Source of the DNA: an uncultured Oscillospiraceae bacterium
GTDB lineage: Bacteria > Bacillota > Clostridia > Oscillospirales > Oscillospiraceae
Assembly (NCBI GenBank): GCA_947630345.1
Contig: CANRHF010000008.1
Location: 1-22,840 of the forward strand
Reading direction: 5' to 3'
DNA: 22,840 nt
Shown here: positions 6,273 through 14,229 of the stretch, piece by piece
How positions within the stretch are numbered: position 1 is the first letter of the stretch
Layout: each line of letters begins with the position of its first letter
Made by a program: the position numbers and the translations under genes
The notes under the pieces: model-generated
What the model was told of the DNA's origin: nothing
Database searches by the model: none
The model's input: only the letters and a program-made list of their open reading frames with translations

Positions 6273-6299
6273 TTAGCACTCAGGAGGAAAGAGTGCTAA
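6273..6299. promoter_or_regulatory. CIRCE element (HrcA operator)
   Basis: A perfect TTAGCACTC, nine-base spacer, GAGTGCTAA inverted repeat, identical to the CIRCE consensus. It overlaps the transcription start of the hrcA operon. The spacer, AGGAGGAAA, is itself a good ribosome-binding sequence and lies 5 bases before an in-frame GTG (6293). A second, downstream ribosome site serves the ATG at 6314. Confidence 0.97.
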
Positions 6300-6313
6300 G
6301 AAAGGAGCCCGTC

Positions 6314-7384
6314 ATGGAACTTTCCGAACGGAAAAAGAAGGTGCTGCGTTCCATCGTAGACCTTTATATCCGGGGCGCGGAGCCGGTAGGCTCCAAGGCC
6401 GTGGCGGAGCTGCCGGACATGAATTACTCCTCCGCCACCATCCGCAACGAGATGGCGGAGCTCACCGCTATGGGCTACTTGGAGCAGCCCCACACCAGCG
6501 CCGGGCGGGTCCCCTCCGCCGCGGGCTACCGGCTGTATGTGGACGAGCTGATGTCCGACTACCGGCTGAGCCTGGACGAGACCCGGTCCATCAGCACCGC
6601 CATTGAGGAAAAGATGCAGCGGATGGACAAGCTGGTGGAGAAGGTGGCCAAAATGGTCAGCCAGGCCACGGATCTGCCGGCCATCTCCATGGCCTCCCGG
6701 CAGGGGGTGGTGACCGTCAAGCGGTTCGATCTGATCCTGGCGGGCCAGGGCAGCTTCATTTTGGTGCTGCTGCTCTCCACCGACGAGGTGGTGAACAAGC
6801 TGATCAAGCTGCCTTTGGAAGTCAGCGAGGCGGACTTGAAGCTCCTGGGCGCGGCGCTGAACGCCGCCGCCACGCTGATTCCCGCCGGGGAATTTACCCA
6901 GAGTCTTTTCGACCGGGTGATGGGCGCGGCGGGAAGCGCCGCCAGTCTGGCGCCGGTAGTTCTGGAATTTACCTTGGAGACCCTTCGCCGGCCGGGCAAC
7001 ACCAGCATTATGGTGACGGGGCAGCACCGGCTGCTGGATCAGCCGGAGTACCGGGACGTGGACAAGGCCCAGCGGGTTTTAACCAGCTTGGACGAGGAGA
7101 CTCTGGCGAATCTGCCGGATGTGATCCGGAATGAGAACGGCACCCAGGTTTTGGTGGGGCCGGAGAATGTGGCTCGGGAGCTAAAGGACACCAGCGTGGT
7201 GGTGACCAAGTTCGACATTGGAGACGGAATGCAGGGCATGATCGGCGTGGTTGGTCCCACCCGGATGGATTACGCCAAGGTCACGGCCCGGCTGAGTTAT
7301 TTCGCGGAAAGCCTCTCCAAGCTATTTGCCAAGCCGGAGCAGAAGCAGCTGCCGGAGAGCGGAGAGGATCCGAAGGAGGCATAG
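6314..7384 (+). CDS. hrcA: Heat-inducible transcription repressor HrcA
   Basis: Repressor of class I heat-shock genes. It binds CIRCE and is kept active by chaperonin. The 356-residue protein has the N-terminal winged helix (ERKKKVLRSIVDLYIRGAEPVGS, then SSATIRNEMAEL as recognition helix, then TSAGRVPSAAGYRLYVDELM), followed by the dimerisation and HrcA-specific core. The C-terminal GMQGMIGVVGPTRMDYAKV segment is typical. ATG 6314 has AAGGAG seven bases upstream and gives the usual MELSERKK start. An in-frame GTG at 6293, served by the AGGAGG in the CIRCE spacer, would add seven residues. The gene opens the hrcA-grpE-dnaK-dnaJ cluster and is probably self-repressed. Confidence 0.97.
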   Translation: MELSERKKKVLRSIVDLYIRGAEPVGSKAVAELPDMNYSSATIRNEMAELTAMGYLEQPHTSAGRVPSAAGYRLYVDELMSDYRLSLDETRSISTAIEEKMQRMDKLVEKVAKMVSQATDLPAISMASRQGVVTVKRFDLILAGQGSFILVLLLSTDEVVNKLIKLPLEVSEADLKLLGAALNAAATLIPAGEFTQSLFDRVMGAAGSAASLAPVVLEFTLETLRRPGNTSIMVTGQHRLLDQPEYRDVDKAQRVLTSLDEETLANLPDVIRNENGTQVLVGPENVARELKDTSVVVTKFDIGDGMQGMIGVVGPTRMDYAKVTARLSYFAESLSKLFAKPEQKQLPESGEDPKEA

Positions 7385-7386
7385 AC

Positions 7387-7947
7387 GTGTCAAAAAAGGA
7401 TAAAGAGAAGAAGCAGCCTGTTCCCGAAGCCAAGGAGGCCGAGGCGCCGGCTCCCGAGGAGAAGACCCCAGAGCCGCCTCAGGAAGCTCAAGAGGCGGCT
7501 CCGGAAGCGCCCAAGCCGGACCCCTGGGAGGAAAAATACAAGGCCCTTTACGACTCCCATCTGCGGCTGGCGGCGGAGTATGACAATTTCCGCAAGCGCA
7601 GCCGGAAGGAGCAGGATCAGAGCTACACCAACGGCAAGTCCGACGCCATTTTGAAGCTGCTGCCGATTTACGACAATTTGGAGCGGGCGCTGAACCAGCC
7701 CACCCAGGACGCGGCCTACAAGAAGGGTGTGGAGCTGACCATGACGGAGCTGGTGAAGATCCTCACGGGTCTGGGGGTGGAGATCTTCGGGAAGCCCGGA
7801 GAAACCTTTGACCCGCAGCTCCACAACGCGGTAATGCATCTGGAGGACGAGGCGTTGGGGCAGAACGAGATCGTTCAGGTCTTCCAGAAGGGCTTCAAGC
7901 TGGGGGACAAGATCGTTCGTTTCGCCATGGTCCAGGTCGCCAACTAA
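7387..7947 (+). CDS. grpE: Nucleotide exchange factor GrpE
   Basis: Co-chaperone that releases ADP from DnaK. The 186-residue protein has a charged, Pro/Glu/Ala-rich disordered N-terminus (about 1-48), a long coiled coil (WEEKYKALYDSHLRLAAEYDNFRKRSRKEQ), and the C-terminal beta-wing with the GrpE signature near the end (HNAVMHLED, QVFQKGFKLGDKIVRFAMVQVAN). The start is GTG at 7387, two bases after the hrcA stop, with its AGGAGG site lying inside the end of hrcA. This implies translational coupling in one transcript. Confidence 0.97.
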   Translation: MSKKDKEKKQPVPEAKEAEAPAPEEKTPEPPQEAQEAAPEAPKPDPWEEKYKALYDSHLRLAAEYDNFRKRSRKEQDQSYTNGKSDAILKLLPIYDNLERALNQPTQDAAYKKGVELTMTELVKILTGLGVEIFGKPGETFDPQLHNAVMHLEDEALGQNEIVQVFQKGFKLGDKIVRFAMVQVAN

Positions 7948-8091
7948 CAGCGTGCCGCTGTTGTCAATGCGTGCGCCAGTCTGGCAATAGTCGTTCTATC
8001 TGCTGGGCTCGCTCGGTATCGTTTTTGCGGAGCAAATCGAAACATTGTAAACAACATCTTTCATATATATTTATTTAAGGAGGAAATTAAA

Positions 8092-9903
8092 ATGAGCAAG
8101 ATTATCGGTATTGACTTAGGTACTACCAATTCCTGTGTGGCCGTTTACGAGGGCGGCGAGAGCGTCGTCATCCCCAACGCCGAGGGCAACCGCACCACGC
8201 CTTCCGTGGTGGCGTTCTCCAAGACCGGCGAGCGGATGGTGGGCCAGGTGGCCAAGCGCCAGGCCGTGACCAACGCCGACCGCACCGTGTCTTCCATCAA
8301 GCGCCACATGGGTGAAAACTACCATGTAAACATCGACGGCAAGGGCTACACTCCCCAGGAGATCAGCGCCATGATCCTTCAGAAGCTGAAGACCGACGCC
8401 GAGGCCTATCTGGGTCAGACCATCACCGAAGCGGTGATCACCGTCCCCGCCTACTTCTCCGACTCCCAGCGCCAGGCCACCAAGGACGCCGGCAAGATCG
8501 CCGGTCTGGACGTGAAGCGGATCATCAACGAGCCCACCGCCGCGGCCCTGGCCTACGGTCTGGACAAGGAAAGCTCCCAGCGGATCATGGTCTATGATCT
8601 GGGCGGCGGCACCTTCGACGTGTCCATCCTGGACATCGGCGACGGCGTCATCGAGGTTCTGGCCACCGCCGGCGACACCCACCTGGGCGGCGACGACTTC
8701 GACCAGCGGATCATCAACTATCTGGTGCAGGACTTCAAGCGCAGCGACGGCATCGACCTGTCCGTGGACAAGGTGGCCATGCAGCGTCTGAAGGAGGCCG
8801 CCGAGAAGGCCAAGATCGACCTGTCCGGTCTGACCGCCACGGAGATCAATCTGCCCTATATCACCGCCGACGCCACCGGCCCCAAGCATCTGAACGTGAA
8901 TCTGACCCGGGCCAAGTTCAATGAGCTTACCGCCGATCTGGTGGAGAAGACCATGGGCCCCGTCCGCCGGGCCATGTCCGACGCCGGGCTCTCCGCCAAT
9001 GACCTGAACAAGGTCCTGCTGGTGGGCGGTTCCACCCGGATCCCCGCCGTCCAGGAGGCCGTGAAAAAGATCACCGGCAAGGACGGGTTCAAGGGCATTA
9101 ACCCCGACGAGTGCGTGGCCCTGGGCGCGGCCATTCAGGGCGGCGTTCTGACCCAGGAGGTCAAGGACGTGGTGCTGCTGGATGTAACGCCGTTGTCTCT
9201 GGGCATTGAGACCATGGGCGGCGTGTTCACCCGGCTGATCGACCGGAACACCACCATCCCTGTGCGGAAGAGTCAGATCTTCTCCACCGCCGCCGACGGC
9301 CAGACCACCGTGGAGGTCCATGTCCTCCAGGGCGAGCGGGAGATGGCCGCCTACAACAAGACTCTGGGCCGGTTCCAGCTCAACGGCATCGCGCCGGCGC
9401 CCCGGGGCGTGCCCCAGATCGAGGTCTCCTTTGACATCGACGCCAACGGCATTGTGAACGTATCCGCCAAGGATCTGGGCACCGGCAAGGAGCAGCAGAT
9501 CTCCATCACCGCCTCCACCAACCTGAGCAAGGAGGACATCGACAAGGCCGTTCACGAGGCCGAGCAGTACGCCGCCCAGGACAAGGCCCGCAAGGACGAG
9601 GTGGACACCCACAACGCCGCCGACCAGGTGATTTATCAGACGGAGAAGACCCTGGCCGATCTGGGCGGCAAGATTACGGAGCAGGAGAAGTCCGAGATCC
9701 AGTCCGCCGTCGACAAGCTCAAAGAGCTGAACAAGGGCACCGACATCGCCGCCATCAAGGCCGCCACCGAGGACGTGCAGAAGGCCTTCTACAAAGTCTC
9801 CGAGAAGCTGTACCAGCAGTCCGGTCCTCAGGGCGGCGCCCAGGGCGGTCAGAAGCCCGGCGACGACGGCGTGGTGGACGCCGATTACGAGACCGTCGAT
9901 TGA
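8092..9903 (+). CDS. dnaK: Molecular chaperone DnaK (Hsp70)
   Basis: ATP-driven chaperone. The 603-residue protein has the ATPase domain with phosphate loops IDLGTTNS (7-14) and YDLGGGTFDVSILD, the hinge-proximal INEPTAAALAYG, and VGGSTRIPAVQ. The interdomain linker VKDVVLLDVTPLSLGIET follows, then the beta-sandwich substrate domain, a helical lid and a short tail ending in DADYETVD. It is shorter than E. coli DnaK (638), as in Gram-positive forms that lack an N-terminal insertion. AAGGAGG lies eight bases before the ATG. The 144-bp gap after grpE has no CIRCE copy, a small AACAGC/GCTGTT hairpin right after grpE, and an AT-rich stretch near 8060-8075 without a clear promoter. Expression from the hrcA promoter is likely. 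Confidence 0.98.
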   Translation: MSKIIGIDLGTTNSCVAVYEGGESVVIPNAEGNRTTPSVVAFSKTGERMVGQVAKRQAVTNADRTVSSIKRHMGENYHVNIDGKGYTPQEISAMILQKLKTDAEAYLGQTITEAVITVPAYFSDSQRQATKDAGKIAGLDVKRIINEPTAAALAYGLDKESSQRIMVYDLGGGTFDVSILDIGDGVIEVLATAGDTHLGGDDFDQRIINYLVQDFKRSDGIDLSVDKVAMQRLKEAAEKAKIDLSGLTATEINLPYITADATGPKHLNVNLTRAKFNELTADLVEKTMGPVRRAMSDAGLSANDLNKVLLVGGSTRIPAVQEAVKKITGKDGFKGINPDECVALGAAIQGGVLTQEVKDVVLLDVTPLSLGIETMGGVFTRLIDRNTTIPVRKSQIFSTAADGQTTVEVHVLQGEREMAAYNKTLGRFQLNGIAPAPRGVPQIEVSFDIDANGIVNVSAKDLGTGKEQQISITASTNLSKEDIDKAVHEAEQYAAQDKARKDEVDTHNAADQVIYQTEKTLADLGGKITEQEKSEIQSAVDKLKELNKGTDIAAIKAATEDVQKAFYKVSEKLYQQSGPQGGAQGGQKPGDDGVVDADYETVD

Positions 9904-9980
9904 TTTTCAGCGATTCCATGCCAGACGAGAGGGGCGGCGCGGCCGTCCCTCCCGTTAGCGTTGTTTAAGGGGTAAGGCAC

Positions 9981-11114
9981 ATGGCAGAAAACAAGCAGGA
10001 TTATTATGAAGTGCTGGGGGTGGAAAAGACCGCCAGCGCCGACGAGATCAAGCGGGCCTATCGGAAGAAGGCCATGCAGTATCACCCGGACCGGAACCCG
10101 GGGGATAAAGAAGCGGAGGAAAAATTCAAGGAGGTGGGGGAGGCCTATGAGGTCCTCTCCGACCAGGACAAGCGGGCCCGGTACGACCAGTTCGGTTTCC
10201 AGGGCGTAGACCCCAACTTCGGCGCCGGCGGCTTCGGCGGCGGCGGCTTTGAGGGCTTCAGCGGCTTTGGAGACCTGGGGGACATTTTCGGAGAATTTTT
10301 CGGCGGCGGGACCGGCCGCCGGGCCTCCGCCAACGCCCCCCGCCGGGGTGAAAACGTGATGACCCGGCTGGAGCTGACCTTCGAGGAGGCGGCCTTCGGC
10401 TGCGAGAAGGAGGTCTCCGCCCAGCGGATTGAGAACTGCGCCGCCTGCAACGGCACCGGCTCCGCCGACGGGGTGCTGGAGACCTGCGCCAACTGCCGGG
10501 GCACCGGCCAGGTGCGCACCACCCAGAATTTCATGGGCATGAGCATGCAGTCCACCACCGCCTGCCCGGTGTGCGGCGGCCGGGGCAAGACCTTTAAAAG
10601 CCCCTGCTCCACCTGCCGGGGCCGGGGCAAGGTGCGGCGGACCAAGAAAATCCTGGTCCACATCCCCGCCGGGGTGGACGAGGGCCAGAGCGTCCGGGTC
10701 CGGGGCGAGGGCTGCGTAGGCGCCAACGGGGGGCCCAGCGGCGACCTGCTGGTCCAGGTGGAGTTCCGGAAGCATCCCATTTTCACCCGGGAGGACGAGG
10801 ACGTGCTGTGCGAGGTGCCCATCACCTTTACCCAGGCGGCCCTGGGCGCCCAGATCCAGGTGCCCACCCTGGACGGGCCGGAGACCTTCGATCTGCCGGA
10901 GGGCACCCAGACCGGGCGGGAGTTTGTGATCCCCGGCAAGGGTATCCCGGAGATCGGCAATGCCCGCCGCCGGGGCAACCACCGGTTCACCGTGGTAGTG
11001 GAGACCCCCACCCGCTTAAACCGAGAGCAGAAGGAGCTGCTGCGGAAGCTGGAGGAGAGCCTGGACGGCCGCTCCAGCCCCAAGCGGAAGAAATTTTTGG
11101 GACTGTTCGACTGA
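9981..11114 (+). CDS. dnaJ: Molecular chaperone DnaJ (Hsp40, type I)
   Basis: Stimulates DnaK ATP hydrolysis and delivers substrates. The 377-residue protein has the J domain with HPD at 35-37 (YHPDRNPG), then a Gly/Phe-rich linker (about 70-105). The cysteine-rich zinc domain follows with four CxxCxGxG repeats: CAACNGTG, CANCRGTG, CPVCGGRG and CSTCRGRG. Two beta-barrel substrate domains complete the protein. All type I features are intact. The ribosome site before ATG 9981 is mediocre (a GGGGTAAGG stretch). The 77-bp gap from dnaK holds a GC-rich hairpin (GAGGGGCGGC paired with GCCGTCCCTC) with no T run, so read-through from dnaK is expected. Confidence 0.98.
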   Translation: MAENKQDYYEVLGVEKTASADEIKRAYRKKAMQYHPDRNPGDKEAEEKFKEVGEAYEVLSDQDKRARYDQFGFQGVDPNFGAGGFGGGGFEGFSGFGDLGDIFGEFFGGGTGRRASANAPRRGENVMTRLELTFEEAAFGCEKEVSAQRIENCAACNGTGSADGVLETCANCRGTGQVRTTQNFMGMSMQSTTACPVCGGRGKTFKSPCSTCRGRGKVRRTKKILVHIPAGVDEGQSVRVRGEGCVGANGGPSGDLLVQVEFRKHPIFTREDEDVLCEVPITFTQAALGAQIQVPTLDGPETFDLPEGTQTGREFVIPGKGIPEIGNARRRGNHRFTVVVETPTRLNREQKELLRKLEESLDGRSSPKRKKFLGLFD

Positions 11115-11123
11115 GGAGGAGCT

Positions 11124-11630
11124 ATGAAACGGGCGGATTACATCAGCTGGGACGAATACTTCATGGGCATCGCCATGCTGGCGGCCCGCCGAAGCAAGGA
11201 TCCCAACACCCAGGTAGGGGCGTGCATCGTCTCCCCGGACAATATCATCATCTCCACCGGCTATAACGGCATGCCCAAGGGCTGCTCCGACGACGAGTAC
11301 CCCTGGGACCGGGAGGGCGAGGCCACCAAGTACCCCTATGTGGTCCACGCGGAGCTCAACGCCATCCTCAACGCCAGCGGCCGGGACCTGCGGGGCAGCC
11401 GGCTGTATGTGGCCCTGTTCCCCTGCAACGAGTGCGCCAAGGCCATCATTCAAAGCGGCGTCAAAGAGGTGCTCTACCTCTCCGATAAATACGCCGACTC
11501 CATGGCCACCCTGGCCTCCAAGCGAATGCTGACCTCGGCGGGGGTGAAATTCACCCAGCTTTTCCCAAAAACCAAGTCCATCGTCCTGGATCTGACGGCG
11601 GAAGAACTCCGCCAGAAGTCGGAAAAATGA
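11124..11630 (+). CDS. Deoxycytidylate (dCMP) deaminase, ComEB-like
   Basis: A zinc enzyme of the cytidine/deoxycytidylate deaminase family that converts dCMP to dUMP for dTTP synthesis. In the 168-residue protein the zinc-binding and proton-shuttle motif is HAE (His75, Glu77), followed by PCNEC (Cys101, Cys104). DPNTQVGACIV near 26-36 and STGYNGMPKGC near 44-54 are typical of dCMP deaminases rather than tRNA deaminases. GAGGAG precedes the ATG, only nine bases after the dnaJ stop, so it is the last gene of the heat-shock transcript. The strong terminator at 11639-11674 ends the unit. The coupling to chaperone genes is unusual in function but clear in layout. Confidence 0.93.
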   Translation: MKRADYISWDEYFMGIAMLAARRSKDPNTQVGACIVSPDNIIISTGYNGMPKGCSDDEYPWDREGEATKYPYVVHAELNAILNASGRDLRGSRLYVALFPCNECAKAIIQSGVKEVLYLSDKYADSMATLASKRMLTSAGVKFTQLFPKTKSIVLDLTAEELRQKSEK

Positions 11631-11638
11631 CCTTCCTC

Positions 11639-11674
11639 GCGCCCCGGGCACAAAAGCCCGGGGCGTTGCTTTTC
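11639..11674 (+). terminator. Rho-independent terminator of the heat-shock operon
   Basis: A perfect 10-bp stem, CGCCCCGGGC (11640-11649) with GCCCGGGGCG (11656-11665), around an ACAAAA loop, followed by TTGCTTTT. It starts a few bases after the dCMP deaminase stop codon. Confidence 0.9.
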
Positions 11675-11709
11675 GCTTAAAAAAGACTTCAATTTTTTCC
11701 GGAAACCCA

Positions 11710-11738
11710 TTGACTTTTTCAACAAAAAGTGCTATCCT
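11710..11738 (+). promoter_or_regulatory. Sigma-A promoter of the fhs-fchA-folD operon
   Basis: TTGACT (11710-11715), a 17-bp spacer and TATCCT (11733-11738). The transcript is predicted to begin near 11745, at a perfect dyad, leaving a leader of about 115 nt before fhs. Confidence 0.7.
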
Positions 11739-11742
11739 TGTT

Positions 11743-11762
11743 TTCGGTACTAAAGTACCGAA
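11743..11762. promoter_or_regulatory. Perfect dyad at the fhs transcription start
   Basis: TTCGGTACT and AGTACCGAA are exact inverted 9-bp arms separated by AA, placed just after the -10 box. It could be an operator at +1, like CIRCE at hrcA, or a 5'-end hairpin that stabilises the mRNA. No known regulator motif is recognised. Confidence 0.75.
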
Positions 11763-11861
11763 TACGGTGCGGCGCGTCAACCCAACGGCAACCCGCATAC
11801 ATCCTGTAGGCCCCGGGCCATATAACGGCAGGGGTACATTGATACAAGGAGAGATGCAATC

Positions 11862-13535
11862 ATGGAATTCAAAACCGACATCGAGATCGCCCAGGAGACC
11901 CCCATGCTCCCCATTACCGAGATCGCTAAGACCGCCGGCGTGGACGAGAAGTACCTGGAGCAGTACGGCAAGTACAAGGCAAAGGTAGACTACAACATCC
12001 TCAACGAAGTCAAGCGTCCGGACGGCAAGCTGATCCTGGTGACCGCCATCAACCCCACCCCCGCCGGCGAGGGCAAGACCACAACCACCGTGGGCCTGGC
12101 TGACGGTATGCGGAAGATCGGCAAGAACGTGCTGGTGGCCCTGCGGGAGCCCTCCCTGGGACCGGTCTTCGGCGTGAAGGGCGGCGCCGCCGGCGGCGGC
12201 TATGCCCAGGTCGTCCCCATGGAGGATATCAACCTCCACTTCACCGGCGACTTCCACGCCATCGGCGCGGCCAACAACCTGCTGGCCGCCATGTTGGACA
12301 ACCATATCTATCAGGGCAACGCCCTGAACATCGACCCCCGGCAGATCACATGGCGCCGCTGCGTGGACATGAACGACCGGCAGCTCCGCTTCGTGGTGGA
12401 CGGCCTGGGCGGCAAGGCCAACGGCACCCCCCGTGAAGACGGGTACGACATCACCGTGGCCTCCGAGGTCATGGCCGTTCTGTGCCTGGCCTCCGACATC
12501 AACGACCTGAAGGCCCGGCTGGCCCGGCTGGTGGTCGCCTACACCCGGGACGGCAAGCCCGTCACCGCCGGCGACCTGAAGGCCCAGGGCGCCATGGCGG
12601 CCCTCTTAAAGGACGCCCTGAAGCCCAACCTGGTCCAGACTCTGGAGCACACCCCCGCCTTCGTCCATGGCGGCCCGTTTGCCAACATCGCCCACGGCTG
12701 CAACTCCGTCACCGCCACCAAGATCGCCATGCGTCTGGCGGACTACACCGTTACCGAGGCCGGCTTCGGCGCCGACCTGGGCGCTGAAAAGTTCCTGGAC
12801 ATCAAGTGCCGCATGGCGGGCCTGAAGCCCAACTGCGTGGTGCTGGTTGCCACCGTCCGGGCCCTCAAGTACAACGGCGGCGTGCCCAAGGCCGAGACCG
12901 GCAAGGAGAACCTGGAGGCCCTGGAGAAGGGTCTGCCCAACCTGCTGCGGCATGTGGAGAACATCACCCAGGTCTACAAGCTGCCCTGCGTGGTGGCCAT
13001 CAACCGGTTCCCCCAGGACACCGAGGCCGAGCTGGCCCTGGTGGAGCGCAAGTGCAAGGAGCTGGGCGTCAACGTGGCGCTGTCCGAGGTTTGGGCCAAG
13101 GGCGGCGAGGGCGGCATCGCCCTGGCCAAGGAAGTTGTTCGCCTCTGCGAGCAGCCCAACGACTTCACCTACTCCTACGAGCTGGATATGTCCATCAAGG
13201 AGAAGATCGAGGCCATCGTGAAGAAGATCTACCATGGCGACGGCGTGACCTTCACCGCCAACGCCGAGAAGCAGATCAAGACCCTCACCGACCTGGGCTA
13301 CGATCATATGCCCATCTGCATGGCCAAGACCCAGTACTCCTTCACCGACGACCAGACCAAGCTGGGCGCCCCCACGGGCTTCACCGTGACCGTCCGGAAC
13401 GTGAAGGTCTCCGCCGGCGCCGGATTCCTGGTGGCCCTGACCGGCGAGATCATGACCATGCCCGGCCTGCCCAAGGTCCCCGCCGCCGAGCGGATCGACG
13501 TGGACGAGACCGGCAAGATCTCCGGCCTGTTCTAA
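11862..13535 (+). CDS. fhs: Formate--tetrahydrofolate ligase
   Basis: ATP-dependent enzyme joining formate to THF to give 10-formyl-THF. It is the entry step of formate into the one-carbon pool and of the methyl branch in acetogens. The protein has the family's usual length of 557 residues. The P-loop-like motif TPAGEGKTTTT (66-76) binds phosphate, and FTGDFHAIGAANNLLAAMLDN with the following LNIDPRQITWRR are family signatures. AAGGAGA lies before the ATG at 11862. It is followed by fchA and folD in the same direction, so the three successive steps from formate to methylene-THF are encoded together. Confidence 0.98.
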   Translation: MEFKTDIEIAQETPMLPITEIAKTAGVDEKYLEQYGKYKAKVDYNILNEVKRPDGKLILVTAINPTPAGEGKTTTTVGLADGMRKIGKNVLVALREPSLGPVFGVKGGAAGGGYAQVVPMEDINLHFTGDFHAIGAANNLLAAMLDNHIYQGNALNIDPRQITWRRCVDMNDRQLRFVVDGLGGKANGTPREDGYDITVASEVMAVLCLASDINDLKARLARLVVAYTRDGKPVTAGDLKAQGAMAALLKDALKPNLVQTLEHTPAFVHGGPFANIAHGCNSVTATKIAMRLADYTVTEAGFGADLGAEKFLDIKCRMAGLKPNCVVLVATVRALKYNGGVPKAETGKENLEALEKGLPNLLRHVENITQVYKLPCVVAINRFPQDTEAELALVERKCKELGVNVALSEVWAKGGEGGIALAKEVVRLCEQPNDFTYSYELDMSIKEKIEAIVKKIYHGDGVTFTANAEKQIKTLTDLGYDHMPICMAKTQYSFTDDQTKLGAPTGFTVTVRNVKVSAGAGFLVALTGEIMTMPGLPKVPAAERIDVDETGKISGLF

Positions 13536-13553
13536 ACTCTACTCAACCATAGC

Positions 13554-13581
13554 CTTTGGCCCCGCTGCCGCGGGGCCAAAG
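13554..13581. repeat. Intercistronic hairpin between fhs and fchA
   Basis: A perfect 12-bp stem, CTTTGGCCCCGC with GCGGGGCCAAAG, closes a TGCC tetraloop, 18 bases after the fhs stop and 24 bases before fchA. The following sequence (ATTTACAAAAAGG) has no T run. An mRNA processing or stability element, or a partial attenuator, is more likely than a full terminator. Confidence 0.85.
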
Positions 13582-13605
13582 ATTTACAAAAAGGAGTGCA
13601 TACTT

Positions 13606-14220
13606 ATGGATATGACCAAGGAATCCTGCCGGAAATTTGTGGAGGTCCTGGCGTCCAACGCCCCCGCCCCCGGCGGCGGCGGCGCGGCGGCCCTGGTGGG
13701 GGCCATTGGCACGGCTCTGGGCAACATGGTAGGGTCTCTGACCGTGGGGAAGAAGAAATACGCCGCCGTGGAGGCGGAGATCGTGGCCCTGCAAAAAAAG
13801 TGCGACGCCCTCCAGACGGAGCTGTTGGACCAGGTGGAGGCTGACGACATCGGCTTCGTGCCCCTGGCTAAGGCCTACGGCATCCCCAAGGACGATCCCA
13901 ACCGGGACGCCATTTTGGAGGAGGCCACAGTGACGGCCTGCGCCGTCCCCATGCACGTGATGGAGCTGTGCTGCCAGGCCATCGACGCCATCGCCGTGTT
14001 CGCCGAGAAGGGCTCCCGGCTGGCGGTGTCCGACGCCGGGTGCGGCGCGGCCTGCTGCAAGGCGGCCCTCCAGGCGGCCAGCCTGAATGTGTTCATCAAC
14101 ACCAAGAGCCTGAAAAACCGGGAGACAGCCCAGGCCCTCAACGACAAGGCCAACGCCATGCTGGACAAATACTGCCCCCTGGCGGATGAGATCTTCGCCC
14201 AGGTTCGGGCCAATTTTTAA
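13606..14220 (+). CDS. fchA: Methenyl-tetrahydrofolate cyclohydrolase, cyclodeaminase/cyclohydrolase family
   Basis: A FTCD C-domain-like protein of 204 residues, all helical. It interconverts 10-formyl-THF and 5,10-methenyl-THF. The family's glycine-rich loop APAPGGGGAAALVGAIGTALGNMVGSLT lies near residues 20-47, followed by KKKYAAVE and a C-terminal CGAACCKAALQAASLNVFINTKSL segment. AAGGAG stands nine bases before ATG 13606. Its place between fhs and folD argues for folate one-carbon work rather than histidine-degradation cyclodeaminase. It is probably essential to the operon because the neighbouring FolD appears to lack cyclohydrolase residues. Confidence 0.92.
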   Translation: MDMTKESCRKFVEVLASNAPAPGGGGAAALVGAIGTALGNMVGSLTVGKKKYAAVEAEIVALQKKCDALQTELLDQVEADDIGFVPLAKAYGIPKDDPNRDAILEEATVTACAVPMHVMELCCQAIDAIAVFAEKGSRLAVSDAGCGAACCKAALQAASLNVFINTKSLKNRETAQALNDKANAMLDKYCPLADEIFAQVRANF

Positions 14221-14229
14221 GGAGGAACT

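Noticed and set aside
7948..8091. Second CIRCE or a dedicated promoter before dnaK
   Set aside because: No GAGTGCTAA-type half-sites occur; the AT-rich stretch near 8060-8075 gives only a poor -35/-10 pair.
8116..9612. Very long open frame antisense to dnaK (498 codons), and similar ones antisense to fhs and mtaB
   Set aside because: Shadows of strongly biased GC-rich coding sequence; the sense frames are unambiguous conserved genes.
11763..11861. Possible ZTP or THF riboswitch in the fhs leader
   Set aside because: Folate-related genes often carry one, but the conserved core sequences of those riboswitches are not seen in this leader of about 115 nt; only the start-site dyad and a small GGCCC/GGGCC hairpin stand out.
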